Shown here in pieces: positions 17,407 through 25,689 of a stretch of DNA of 64,000 bases. A program made the translations under genes and the position numbers. The stretch is taken from assembly GCF_050613145.1 (NCBI RefSeq), contig NZ_CP192507.1, positions 2,542,001-2,606,000 on the forward strand, in the 5' to 3' direction. Position 1 is the stretch's first letter; each line of letters starts with the position of its first letter. The stretch is from Lysinibacillus_B sp050613145. Its GTDB lineage: Bacteria; Bacillota; Bacilli; Bacillales_A; Planococcaceae. The notes below the pieces were generated by a model. That model searched no databases, had not been told where the DNA came from, and worked only from the letters and a program-made list of their open reading frames with translations.

Positions 17407-18582
17407 TTAAACATATTGCCCTATTTTCACTTGTTGTTCTACTAGATTGCGAGCGATAATCGTGTGCTGATTTTCATCTGTCCCCTCATAAATTCGCCAT
17501 AGCCGCGCTTCACGGTACCAACGATCCATCGGCAATTCTTTCGTATAAATATCTCCGTAAATTTGTAAAACACTGTCTACCACGTAGTTCCCCATATTCG
17601 CTTCAAATAATTTCACCAGCGATGCCACATGCTTATTATCTCCCTCTTTATCTAGCGTAAATGCAGCATTTAGCACTGACCGTTTTGCTGCTTCAATATC
17701 ACCAGCATAATTGGCCATCATCTGTTGCATTGCTTCATGCTCCACCATAGACTTACTAACTGTTTCACGTTCTTTTGAATAATCTATCGCCATTTGTAAT
17801 AGATGCTCCGCCGCACCAACAGCTCGTACACTTGCAATCCAGCGTGCAAAGCTAACCGATTCAAGTCCTAAATTGTAGCCCTCGTGCACATCACCTAAAA
17901 TATTTTCTTCTGGTACACGTACATGATCGAATACTAAGCTTGTTGGATTTCCTTCTCTCATCGTCGGAACAATTTTAGACGTCCATCCCATTTCACGATC
18001 TACAATAAAGCATGTCACACCGTCTCGCCCTGTTTTTTCATACGCCTCTTTATCTGTCACAGCAATGACCATCACAAAGTCCGCTTCATGTCCATCTGTG
18101 ATCCATGTCTTCTCTCCACGTAACACCCATTCGTTGCCGTCTTTTACAGCTAGCATTTGAATGTTCGGTTTATGTGATCCATCATTTAGCTCTGTCATCG
18201 CAAAGCATGACTTCTTCTCTCCATTAATTGTTGGTATTAAATATCTTTTCTTTTGCTCTTCATTGGCATAATAAAGGATATGGTCAGCAGAGCCCCCAAA
18301 CGTAAATGGCACGAATGTTTTTGCCAATTCCATTAAAACGATAGCTAACATCATTAGATCAAAATCTACACCGCCATACGCTTCTGGTGTATCAATACCC
18401 CAGAAACCCATTTCTTTTGCTTTTAATTGTAGCTCTTTTACTTTTTCAGGGGGTAAACTTGGTCTGCCCCCCTCTCGCTCATTTTTTAGTACTTCATCCT
18501 CAAGCGGAATAAGTTCCTCTTTCACAAATTGACGAATCGTTTCCTGCACCATTTTTTGCTCTTCCGTTAATCGGAACTCCAT
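17407..18582 (-). CDS. Degenerate acyl-CoA dehydrogenase paralogue (copy 2)
   Basis: A 391-residue open frame is colinear with the acyl-CoA dehydrogenase at 8497-9672 but eroded at its key motifs. TEPNAGSD has become TELNDGSH, RETFGKPI has become RETVSKSM, the HGGMGY loop is shortened to YGDIY, and GTDEIQRM has become GTDENQHT. The surrounding scaffold is kept, including the N-terminal helices, FVMVIAVTDKE and GYNLGLES. FAD binding and catalysis are doubtful, so it is either a gene in early decay or one with a non-enzymatic role. CGGAGTG precedes the ATG. Confidence 0.82.
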   Translation of the reverse strand: MEFRLTEEQKMVQETIRQFVKEELIPLEDEVLKNEREGGRPSLPPEKVKELQLKAKEMGFWGIDTPEAYGGVDFDLMMLAIVLMELAKTFVPFTFGGSADHILYYANEEQKKRYLIPTINGEKKSCFAMTELNDGSHKPNIQMLAVKDGNEWVLRGEKTWITDGHEADFVMVIAVTDKEAYEKTGRDGVTCFIVDREMGWTSKIVPTMREGNPTSLVFDHVRVPEENILGDVHEGYNLGLESVSFARWIASVRAVGAAEHLLQMAIDYSKERETVSKSMVEHEAMQQMMANYAGDIEAAKRSVLNAAFTLDKEGDNKHVASLVKLFEANMGNYVVDSVLQIYGDIYTKELPMDRWYREARLWRIYEGTDENQHTIIARNLVEQQVKIGQYV

Positions 18583-18597
18583 ACATCCACTCCGTTC

Positions 18598-18890
18598 TGT
18601 ATTACTTCTATTAAGAGCTGCCTCTGTCTACAATAAAGTGAAACTTCAATCAGTGGGGGTTTTGACGTACAGGACGTACTAATGCCGACGTCGTCACACG
18701 GACGTGACGTATTTTAGTCGGCCCTCATCCCCACTGATTGTTAGTTGAACCAATCGGGCTTTTACGGACAGTTGATCTCCTACCTATGCTTCTCGATTTT
18801 CCTTAAGCCTTGAGGTGGGAGTATTAATGCCCGTTAATGCGGGATAACTTGTCCAGTGATGACATCCTCTTTCATAAATCTAGATAGCCT
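18598..18890 (-). pseudogene. 3'-end scrap of the SDR gene, split by a mobile element
   Basis: Bases 18598-18631 resemble the 3' end of the SDR gene at 9698 and its junction with the dehydrogenase. After the inserted element, ACTTGTCCAGTGATGACATC (from about 18847) resumes the same SDR C-terminal coding sequence for some 30-40 bp. The rest of the SDR and the thioesterase found in the intact copy are missing. A hairpin of unknown function, GATAGCCTA/TAGGCTATC-like, lies at about 18883-18917. Confidence 0.6.
18634..18846. mobile_element. Small non-autonomous hairpin-ended element, enlarged second copy
   Basis: It shares both ends and the central 100 bp with the element at 1032-1186, but the loop of the large terminal hairpin carries about 58 extra bases. 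These extra bases contain their own inverted repeats (GACGTAC...GTAC, GCCGAC...GTCGGC), giving a branched structure. It sits inside the SDR scrap. Two independent insertion sites show that the unit has been mobile. Confidence 0.65.
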
Positions 18891-18976
18891 ACTGGATTCG
18901 TCTTTAGCAGGCTATCCGATATTCATTTCATTCAAGTCATTCTATTTTAATGTATTCTTCATACATTACTACATAC

Positions 18977-20464
18977 TTAATTAGCACTTAGTGATACGGC
19001 ATCCCAAATTAATCGGTACTGTTTATCAGGATTTTGGACTATTTGACAATTCAGGTCAAAAAGCATCGTTTCTCTATTTTTTACATGATATGCTGGCCAT
19101 GTCGGCAGCTCTTCAATATTCGGGTCTCCTTCTTTCGCAAAAGTAGCCCATGCTTTATGCATATGGTGAGCGAGTGTATAATCAGGGGCGCTACCTAATA
19201 AAAACTCTGTACTTTTATTGAGTTGATGCCAGACAAAAGGGATTTCAAGTGCATGACATGCTTTTAATTCGCCATTTAGTACGGGCGATTCCCAATCAAA
19301 TCGATACATCCAAACAGATGCACCTTGCCTTGCTTGCTGCTCTCCTAACCAAATGGCTGGTGCTGTAAATACATCAAATGTTAGTACTTTTTCAACTAAC
19401 TCTTTATTCAAGGTTTCGTGCTGTAAATTTGGTTTAATTTGATCCCATTTATGTGTGAGCATTTTCTTTAAATACAGATCAATCCCCTCTTCATCTAATC
19501 CATCTAGTGCCGTATCAATATACGTAAATAAGCAGTATTCATCTTTTGTCGTTCCGATTAACAGATCGATATGCTTACTTGCCCCATTTACAATGGATAG
19601 TTCCGGTGGTTCTTGAATCACGACACCATCAATGACCGGACCAAGTAACATCGGTGATACATGCTTTGATGCTTCTAACAATTCTGCTGTTGATACCTCT
19701 TCTAATCTCGATAAATGCTCCTTATCTATTCCGAGTTTTGCTAAAATATCTGTACATACTTGTGTTGCCACTACAGATGGCAATACATTTCGTGCAGCCC
19801 CACTTTGTAAAATCGCCTTTTGGAACAAACCACTTGCAGAAGGAATGGCCAATAATATACCAATACTCATAGCACCTGCAGATTCACCAAATACCGTAAT
19901 ATTATTCGGGTCACCGCCGAATGCTTCAATATTTTCTTTAACCCATTTAAGCGCCGCTACTTGGTCAAGTATGCCGCAGTTCCCCGTACCTGCAAATTGC
20001 TCATTATCGACACTACCTAAATGCAAAAATCCGAAAACGCCTAGTCGATAATTGATAGTGACAACGACTACATCATGATGAACTGCAAACGATGCTCCGT
20101 TGTAAGATTTGCTGTTACCTGAGCCATTCATAAAGGCACCACCATGAATCCATACCATCACCGCTCTTTTTTTATTATCTGCTGCCGGTGACCAAATATT
20201 TAAATACAGACAATCTTCACTCATCTCATCTTCCTCGACATGAGCATCTAGAAATCTCATCATCTCCCTTTCAGGCTGTATAGCTGAAGGACCAAATTGT
20301 ATCGCTTCATATACCCCTTCCCATGCATCAGGACTTTGTGGTGGACTAAATCGGAGTTTTCCAATTGGGGCTTTCGCATAAGGAATCCCTTTCCAAACCG
20401 CAATTCCATCCACTTGTTCCCCTATCACTTGTCCGAAATTCGTTTGTACAAGCGTCTCTGACAT
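18977..20464 (-). CDS. Type-B carboxylesterase (copy 2)
   Basis: This 495-residue protein differs from the esterase at 11010-12497 at only about 19 positions by eye, mostly near the N terminus and in surface-type changes. The nucleophile elbow FGESAGAMS, the oxyanion loop HGGAFMNGSG and the His in CHALEIPFVW are unchanged, so it should be active. The start is set at the second ATG, 7 nt after AGGAGG. The neighbouring dehydrogenase copy has diverged much more, so this gene is under selection or has been kept alike by gene conversion. Confidence 0.92.
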   Translation of the reverse strand: MSETLVQTNFGQVIGEQVDGIAVWKGIPYAKAPIGKLRFSPPQSPDAWEGVYEAIQFGPSAIQPEREMMRFLDAHVEEDEMSEDCLYLNIWSPAADNKKRAVMVWIHGGAFMNGSGNSKSYNGASFAVHHDVVVVTINYRLGVFGFLHLGSVDNEQFAGTGNCGILDQVAALKWVKENIEAFGGDPNNITVFGESAGAMSIGILLAIPSASGLFQKAILQSGAARNVLPSVVATQVCTDILAKLGIDKEHLSRLEEVSTAELLEASKHVSPMLLGPVIDGVVIQEPPELSIVNGASKHIDLLIGTTKDEYCLFTYIDTALDGLDEEGIDLYLKKMLTHKWDQIKPNLQHETLNKELVEKVLTFDVFTAPAIWLGEQQARQGASVWMYRFDWESPVLNGELKACHALEIPFVWHQLNKSTEFLLGSAPDYTLAHHMHKAWATFAKEGDPNIEELPTWPAYHVKNRETMLFDLNCQIVQNPDKQYRLIWDAVSLSAN

Positions 20465-20542
20465 CCTCATTCCTCCTATTTAATGAACTCGACAAAAGCA
20501 CTCATTCGGATGAAACGTCCTTTCACTTGCTGAAATGTATAG

Positions 20543-20560
20543 TGAATGAATTTTCATAAA
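20543..20560. promoter_or_regulatory. Possible FadR-like operator upstream of esterase copy 2
   Basis: TGAATGAATTTTCATAAA has a full left half and a partial right half of the TGAATGA-N4-TCATTCA type site known for Bacillus FadR (TetR family). It lies about 80 bp upstream of the esterase start. Single site, weak right arm; offered only as a candidate. Confidence 0.25.
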
Positions 20561-20693
20561 AGCGTATGATATGGCACTTGAAAATATACAATTTTCTAAT
20601 GTATTCCCCCCTAAACGTACAGAAAGCACGTTGCGAAAATGATTTATGAGGCATTGCGTACTGAAGGGATTAAATAAGTACTTTTACATGAGT

Positions 20694-20724
20694 AAAAGGG
20701 TGTTAGCAATTGTTAACACCCTTC
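20694..20724 (-). terminator. Terminator after the ECF sigma operon
   Basis: The 8-bp stem GGGTGTTA/TAACACCC with a short loop is followed by TTTTACT on the minus strand. It is 13 bp beyond the stop of the membrane protein gene. Confidence 0.85.
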
Positions 20725-20736
20725 TTTGGCAATATA

Positions 20737-21591
20737 TTAGAAGCTCATAATAACCATGATGATCACTAGTATTATAAGGAGCAGATTTATTTTTTCCACT
20801 GTATAAAATAACGACGTTGGGAGTTGTGGCTTTAGGGCTCTCCAAGCTATATAAACCCAAGCAATGCAAACTATCAATAATATCGGTTGATACAGTGGAC
20901 CGATATAAATATGCCACAGTACTGAACTACTAAAAATCCCGACAAACAATCCAACTGGTACATATGCGCCTTTAAAATATTTCGGACGATGAAACCCCTT
21001 CTTTTTATACATACGATTTAATATCGCTTGATGAATTAATACAATAAGCACGATCAATTGTGGCCACATAGGTAATACATCTACACTATATAACTCATTA
21101 AATACTTCGCTGTACCGTTCCGATTCCCCCGAATAATACAGTCCGGTATCCACATCGAGCATATCATACTCAGACACTTGGTAACGATGTTGAACTCCAT
21201 CATCTTGCACGACCACTACATCCGCAATATGACGACCTAATTTCCCTTCTTGTGTAAACTCTTCTTTTTTAATGGTAGCAAAAAATTCCTTTACCTCTTC
21301 ATTTAGCACACGGTCTACACCGATATAAAGCATTGAGGCACGACCATAAAATTCTCCTTCATCTCCGCCAAAATATTTATACACCTCTTGAATAGTACCT
21401 GTAGCAGTAGACTGTGATTGGGGAGGAATTATTAAAACAATCGCAAGTAGTACAATGCCTACAATCAATGCTAGCTCTTTCCAAATATAATTGTTCTTTT
21501 TTGGGCGCTGAATCTGATGATACATCGCTCTTTTCATTCCTTCGTCCACAGGTAATTTTTCAAGCTCTTGTAATTGTTTATGCAAATCCAT
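20737..21591 (-). CDS. Membrane protein downstream of ECF sigma factor, probable anti-sigma
   Basis: This is a 284-residue protein of no family I recognise. A short soluble N terminus of about 35 residues is followed by a transmembrane helix (ELALIVGIVLLAIVLIIPP), an extracytoplasmic domain of about 120 residues, then four hydrophobic helices with basic loops to the end. Its 5' end overlaps the sigma factor gene, the usual arrangement for a cognate anti-sigma factor whose N terminus binds sigma. AGGGGGG is spaced correctly only for the second ATG (21591). The function is inferred from context. Confidence 0.72.
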   Translation of the reverse strand: MDLHKQLQELEKLPVDEGMKRAMYHQIQRPKKNNYIWKELALIVGIVLLAIVLIIPPQSQSTATGTIQEVYKYFGGDEGEFYGRASMLYIGVDRVLNEEVKEFFATIKKEEFTQEGKLGRHIADVVVVQDDGVQHRYQVSEYDMLDVDTGLYYSGESERYSEVFNELYSVDVLPMWPQLIVLIVLIHQAILNRMYKKKGFHRPKYFKGAYVPVGLFVGIFSSSVLWHIYIGPLYQPILLIVCIAWVYIAWRALKPQLPTSLFYTVEKINLLLIILVIIMVIMSF

Positions 21592-22084
21592 TTTCATCCC
21601 CCCTAAGTAACCGTTCTAATGCTTTCATTGCTGTACGCTGTGTATTAGCAACCTTCGTCGTGGACCATCCTAAAATATGCGCCGTTTCTTCGATAGAAAG
21701 CTGTTCGATTTTTCGGTAAATTACCACTGCTCGGTGTTCTCTTTTTAATGTTTGTAGTGCAGCGTATAGCATAGCTCGACTTTCTTCTTGCTCAATCCAT
21801 GTATGTGGCACAAAATGTATCTCCGTTTTCTCATGCTTCGTCTGAAACGGTAACCAATGAATTAATGCCTTTCGCCTGTAATGATCGACGACTAAATTTC
21901 TTGCAATTTGGTGTATGTATGTTGATAGTTTCGCTTGCTGTTTAAAATTACCTTTATAAACACGTAAAAAGGTCTCCTGTGTTAAATCCTCTGCTAACGT
22001 CTCGTCATCTACCATGTAAAAAATCGTGCGATAAATCGAATGAAAATATCTTTCATACAGCTCTTCAAAATCCACTTCACTCAC
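21578..22084 (-). CDS. RNA polymerase ECF-type sigma factor
   Basis: This is a 168-residue ECF sigma factor. Region 2 holds YERYFHSIYRTIFYMVDDET and EDLTQETFLRVYKG; region 2.4 runs LSTYIHQIARNLVVDHYRRK. Region 4 holds LQTLKREHRAVVIYRKIEQL and the HTH SIEETAHILGWSTTKVANTQ. It is followed and overlapped by the likely anti-sigma gene. The start could be GTG 22084 or GTG 22075, since AGAGGTGA fits the latter better. The signal sensed is unknown. Confidence 0.88.
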   Translation of the reverse strand: MSEVDFEELYERYFHSIYRTIFYMVDDETLAEDLTQETFLRVYKGNFKQQAKLSTYIHQIARNLVVDHYRRKALIHWLPFQTKHEKTEIHFVPHTWIEQEESRAMLYAALQTLKREHRAVVIYRKIEQLSIEETAHILGWSTTKVANTQRTAMKALERLLRGDENGFA

Positions 22085-22150
22085 CTCTTTCTACATTAGA
22101 CGAACAAATGACAAAAATTTGTATGTTTAAATACTATTTTTACACAATAA

Positions 22151-22188
22151 GAAAAGAGTACCAATAATATCGCTATTATTGATACTCC
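22151..22188 (-). terminator. Hairpin terminator between dioxygenase and sigma operons
   Basis: GAGTATCAATAATA pairs with TATTATTGGTACTC around a short loop and is followed by TTTTC on the minus strand. It would stop transcription coming from the mhq-like operon before the sigma factor promoter. Confidence 0.6.
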
Positions 22189-22274
22189 ATTCACTATATT
22201 TACATATCTACTATTTCCCATCACCAACGCCGCCAAATAGGCAACGAACACGTCGATTATATATACATTTTAAT

Positions 22275-22438
22275 GTTCCAGCATAACGGTAGTGTTTTGC
22301 TCATAAGGGGATGTTTAGACCGAATACGGTAGCTTTTAGACCGTTAACCGCGGGCTTTTGCTCGGATACGCAAGGTTTAGACCGAATGCAACGATGTTTT
22401 GTTCGTATACCATAGCTTTTAGACTGTTAACTGTCGAC
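22275..22438. repeat. Imperfect tandem repeats of 19-23 bp
   Basis: About eight degenerate units follow one another, each starting with G or C and then TTTT or TTTA. Examples are CTTTTAGACCGTTAACCGCG, GTTTAGACCGAATACGGTAG and CTTTTGCTCGGATACGCAAG. Units alternate between a TTTAGACCG type and a TTTTGCTCG type. The sequence between starts is too variable for a CRISPR and there are no conserved spacers. Confidence 0.55.
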
Positions 22439-22655
22439 AGTTTTAAGATGATTTATATAGTAAAAAACCAATCGATGATATCTTCATCTCATTTGACTAT
22501 CGCATATACTACCCTATGATTAACCGAATCGTAGCAAGTCGTGTTTCCATCATTGTCCCAATTAAAAATACGAAAAATACTTCGATGATTGAAACAAGGA
22601 ATCTTACTATGGACGATAAAATATCTATGACCATCACATGACGGCTGACATATCA

Positions 22656-23639
22656 CTACTCATATTCTTTTTCAAATTGGATTGTGCTACGTACTGTATC
22701 AATTGGGCGTACTAATTGCTCAATTTGTGTACGTTTTTCTTCAAAGAATGGTGGTAAAGATAGTTTTTCACCAAGTGTTTCATATGGCTCATCTCCCATA
22801 AATCCTGGCCCGTCTGTCGCTAGTTCAAATAATATTTGCGGAGCGACTCTTGTATAGAGCGAGCCGAAGAAATAACGGTCCACAAATCCAGATGTTTGGA
22901 AACCAAAAGCTTCAATCCGCTCTTGCCATGCCACTAATGCCTCTTTGTCCTCCACCCGAAACGCTACGTGATGCACTGTGCCATAACCTTGTCTGCCAGT
23001 TGGACTTGCTTCATCGTGAATGATGATAACACTTGCACCGTTGCCACCTTCCGCTACTTCAAATAAATGTGTATTTCCATCACTTGCTGTTAATGTAAAT
23101 TGGAAAACACGTTCAAGCACTTGCTGGAAGAAATCAAAGTCGGCAATACGAATTGTGACTGGACCAAGCCCCGTAATCGCATATTCAAGTGGAATCGGAC
23201 CAGTTTGCCACGGCGTACCTGAAGCAACTCCTTGATTGTGTTCATCTGAAATTAATTGATATTGTTGGTTATCAAAATCAACAAACGGTAATACTTTTTT
23301 GCCAAACTGTTCTTGAATTCCTTCATGCTTCACATTTAATCGTGTAAAGCGCTTTTCCCAATAAGCTAATGCTTCATCATTTGGCACACGAAATGCAGTA
23401 ATTGCAATTTCATTTGTTCCATGCTGTCCTTTCGGGATACCTGGGAAATCGAAAAACGTGACATCTGTACCTGCTGATCCTTTATCATCTGCGAAAAATA
23501 AATGATATGTTTGAATATCATCTTGATTGACTGTTTTTTTCACTAAACGCATGCCGAGTACATACGTAAAAAATTGATAGTTTTCCTCTGCACTACTTGT
23601 AATCGCTGTTACATGGTGAATTCCTTTTAATAATTCCAT
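22656..23639 (-). CDS. mhqO: Ring-cleaving dioxygenase, MhqO-like (VOC superfamily)
   Basis: This is a 327-residue glyoxalase/bleomycin-resistance (VOC) protein with two paired modules. The first opens GIHHVTAITSSAEENYQFFT with a metal-binding His, and the second contains GYGTVHHVAFRVEDKEALVA. A final metal ligand Glu is expected in LFELATDGPGF. Homologues in Bacillus detoxify quinones and hydroquinones. It lies 11 bp after a MarR regulator in the same operon, as in mhq loci. Confidence 0.88.
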   Translation of the reverse strand: MELLKGIHHVTAITSSAEENYQFFTYVLGMRLVKKTVNQDDIQTYHLFFADDKGSAGTDVTFFDFPGIPKGQHGTNEIAITAFRVPNDEALAYWEKRFTRLNVKHEGIQEQFGKKVLPFVDFDNQQYQLISDEHNQGVASGTPWQTGPIPLEYAITGLGPVTIRIADFDFFQQVLERVFQFTLTASDGNTHLFEVAEGGNGASVIIIHDEASPTGRQGYGTVHHVAFRVEDKEALVAWQERIEAFGFQTSGFVDRYFFGSLYTRVAPQILFELATDGPGFMGDEPYETLGEKLSLPPFFEEKRTQIEQLVRPIDTVRSTIQFEKEYE

Positions 23640-23650
23640 CTGAATACCTC

Positions 23651-24085
23651 CTAATTATTTTCCGCCGCTAAGCCGATTGTTTTGAGATGTTGAATCATCT
23701 GTTCTACTTCCTCATTCGATAAACATGAAAATAATTGTGTCATTTTTTGCTCGTGCACAGGGAAGATCTCCTTCATGAATGCCTCCCCTTCAGCTGTGAT
23801 GCCTGTATAAATGACGCGGCGATCATTGGGACAACCACGTCGCTTCACATACCCCTTTTGCTCCAGTTTATCAATGACATACGTAATACTACTGCTTGCA
23901 ATTAAAATCTTGTTCCCAATGACTTGAATCGGCTGTTCCCCTTTATGGTATAGAAATTCAAGCACGGCAAATTCCGTGGCATTTAAATGATATTGTGCCA
24001 TATCTTTTTTCAATAAATCCTCTAAAGACCTTGAGGCTCGAAGTAATACAGTAATCGCATGTAACACCTGATTTCGCTGTTCCAT
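23651..24085 (-). CDS. mhqR: MarR-family repressor, MhqR-like
   Basis: This is a 144-residue winged-helix regulator. The DNA-binding part reads LNATEFAVLEFLYHKGEQPI, then ILIASSSITYVIDKLEQKGYVKR and the wing RGCPNDRRVIYTGITAEG. In B. subtilis MhqR senses methylhydroquinone-type electrophiles and represses dioxygenase genes. The downstream dioxygenase and the operator at 24113-24134 agree with that role and with autoregulation. Confidence 0.85.
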   Translation of the reverse strand: MEQRNQVLHAITVLLRASRSLEDLLKKDMAQYHLNATEFAVLEFLYHKGEQPIQVIGNKILIASSSITYVIDKLEQKGYVKRRGCPNDRRVIYTGITAEGEAFMKEIFPVHEQKMTQLFSCLSNEEVEQMIQHLKTIGLAAENN

Positions 24086-24112
24086 CCTTTCACCTCTTTT
24101 ATTTCAAATTCA

Positions 24113-24134
24113 ATTATCTCTAATTCGAGATAAT
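24113..24134. promoter_or_regulatory. MhqR-type operator
   Basis: TTATCTCTAATTCGAGATAA is an almost perfect palindrome about 30 bp upstream of the MarR start. It closely matches the ATCTCGAATTCGAGAT-type operator described for B. subtilis MhqR. Its position implies autorepression of the regulator-dioxygenase operon. Confidence 0.75.
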
Positions 24135-24175
24135 AATAACATATCCATTCCCTATCGTCTAGAAATCTGTTTAAA

Positions 24176-24223
24176 CGTATAAAGGGGATGTTCAGAAAGT
24201 AAAAACTTCCTGAACATCCCCTT
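24176..24223 (-). terminator. Terminator after the amino acid permease
   Basis: A 14-bp stem AAGGGGATGTTCAG/CTGAACATCCCCTT is followed by TTTATA on the minus strand, about 50 bp past the permease stop. Its loop and the sequence beside it resemble the hairpin at 40974-41020 (see the repeat at 24226-24262). Confidence 0.85.
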
Positions 24224-24225
24224 AG

Positions 24226-24262
24226 TATCCATTAAGAAATATTGCTCCTGCAGTGGTCACAA
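24226..24262. repeat. Dispersed repeat next to a terminator hairpin (copy A)
   Basis: TAAGAAATATTGCTCCTGCA and its flanks match the copy at 41037-41072 over about 37 bp with few differences. Both copies sit beside a strong hairpin whose loop contains AGAAAGTAAAA, so the repeated unit is hairpin plus tail. Confidence 0.55.
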
Positions 24263-24270
24263 ATGTCTTT

Positions 24271-25608
24271 TTAGACGGCTTTTTTCACTCGAATACGATA
24301 TAGGATGATTAATAAAATAAACCAAACGGGTGTGAGTAACAATGCTGTTCGTGTCGCTTCTGCATACAGCATAATCCCTAATAAAAATACAAAGAATGCG
24401 AGTACTACATAGTTTATAAATGGTGTGAACGGTGCTTTGAATGTTGATGCTTCATGTAATGCACGATTTTTCTTTTTATAAATAATGTGTGAAATTAAAA
24501 TAATGCTCCACACCCAAATAAAACAGATGGCACTAATCGTTGTAACTAAGCTAAATGCATCATCCGGCATTAACTTACTTAGTAATGCCCCTACTGATAC
24601 GACAATCGTTGATACGATTAATGCATGTTGCGGTACACTTCGTTTATTTAACTTCGCAAATTTTGCACTCGCTTGATTATTTGAACCTAAATTAAATAAC
24701 ATGCGGCTCGTTGAGAACATCCCTGAGTTCCCTGCTGATGCAGCAGAAGTCATCACAACAAAGTTAATAATACCCGCTGCAATCGGAATACCTGCTAATG
24801 TGAATACTTGTACAAATGGCGAGCTATTCGCTGTCATCGTATTCCAAGGGTTGATTGCTAAAATAACAAATAATGCACCTACGTAGAATAATAAAATACG
24901 TACGGGAATTTTATTAATCGCAGATGGAATGTTTTTCTTCGGATCGGCTGTTTCAGCAGCTGTTACCCCAACGAGTTCCACCCCAACGAAGGCAAAGACA
25001 ACCATTTGGAATGCAAGTAAAAACCCACTAATGCCATTCGGGAAAAATCCACCATGCGCCCATAAGTTTGACACACTCGCTGTACCTGCATCTGTTTGCA
25101 AGCCAGTTACAATCATATATAGCCCAATGACAATCATCGCAACAATTGTCACCACTTTAATAAGTGAAAACCAAAACTCTAATTCACCAAATAATTTTAC
25201 TGTTAATAAATTTAAAGCAAGCAATACGACAACACAAATCAGTGCCGGTACCCACTGCGGAATATCAAACCAGTATTGTGCGTAAATACCTACAGCAATA
25301 ATGTCTGCCATCGCTGTCATAATCCAACAAAACCAATAAGTCCAACCTGTTACATACCCTGCCCACGGTCCAATATATTCTGTCGCAAAATCGGTAAATG
25401 TTGTGTATCCTGCATTTGACAATAATAATTCACCGAGTGCACGCATCACAAAAAATAATGCAATCCCGACAATTAAATAGGCCAATATAATACTTGGTCC
25501 TGCAAGTGCTATTGCCTTACCAGAACCTAAAAATAGACCTGTACCAATCGTACCGCCAATCGCAATAAGCTGTACGTGGCGATTTTTTAAATCTCGCTTT
25601 AGTTCCAT
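24271..25608 (-). CDS. Amino acid permease, probably glycine/alanine (CycA-like APC family)
   Basis: This is a 445-residue transporter with about twelve transmembrane helices. The AAT-family opening is RHVQLIAIGGTIGTGLFLGS, then GELLLSNAGYTTFTDFATEYIGPWAGYVTGWTYWF, and FAFVGVELVGVTAAETADPKKNIP follows in the middle. It resembles CycA-type D-serine/D-alanine/glycine transporters. A glycine riboswitch and a terminator lie in its leader, strong context for glycine as a substrate. Confidence 0.85.
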   Translation of the reverse strand: MELKRDLKNRHVQLIAIGGTIGTGLFLGSGKAIALAGPSIILAYLIVGIALFFVMRALGELLLSNAGYTTFTDFATEYIGPWAGYVTGWTYWFCWIMTAMADIIAVGIYAQYWFDIPQWVPALICVVVLLALNLLTVKLFGELEFWFSLIKVVTIVAMIVIGLYMIVTGLQTDAGTASVSNLWAHGGFFPNGISGFLLAFQMVVFAFVGVELVGVTAAETADPKKNIPSAINKIPVRILLFYVGALFVILAINPWNTMTANSSPFVQVFTLAGIPIAAGIINFVVMTSAASAGNSGMFSTSRMLFNLGSNNQASAKFAKLNKRSVPQHALIVSTIVVSVGALLSKLMPDDAFSLVTTISAICFIWVWSIILISHIIYKKKNRALHEASTFKAPFTPFINYVVLAFFVFLLGIMLYAEATRTALLLTPVWFILLIILYRIRVKKAV

Positions 25609-25689
25609 GCTGATTCCCCCAAGATGTACTTTTGAAACAACATATTCGCGAGTTCACTTACGACAATTTTATAAGCTTACATATGCTAT

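Larger units (their letters stand above)
22085..22655. other. 570-bp intergenic region with repeats and a terminator
   Basis: It contains a hairpin terminator (22151-22188), a run of imperfect 20-22-bp repeats (22275-22438) and about 200 bp without clear signals. A 42-codon hydrophobic frame on the minus strand (22509-22634) has no ribosome site and was not called. Confidence 0.6.

Noticed and set aside
18883..18917. Terminator at GATAGCCTA/TAGGCTATC
   Set aside because: The hairpin is clear but no T run follows on either strand, so it was mentioned only within the SDR scrap.
22275..22438. CRISPR array
   Set aside because: Repeats are only about 10 bp conserved, of two alternating types and without uniform spacers; no cas genes are nearby.
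22509..22634. A 41-residue hydrophobic minus-strand frame (MVIDILSSIVRFLVSIIEVF...)
   Set aside because: It looks a little like a small membrane protein but lacks a ribosome binding site and recognisable family, and an equally long frame exists on the other strand.
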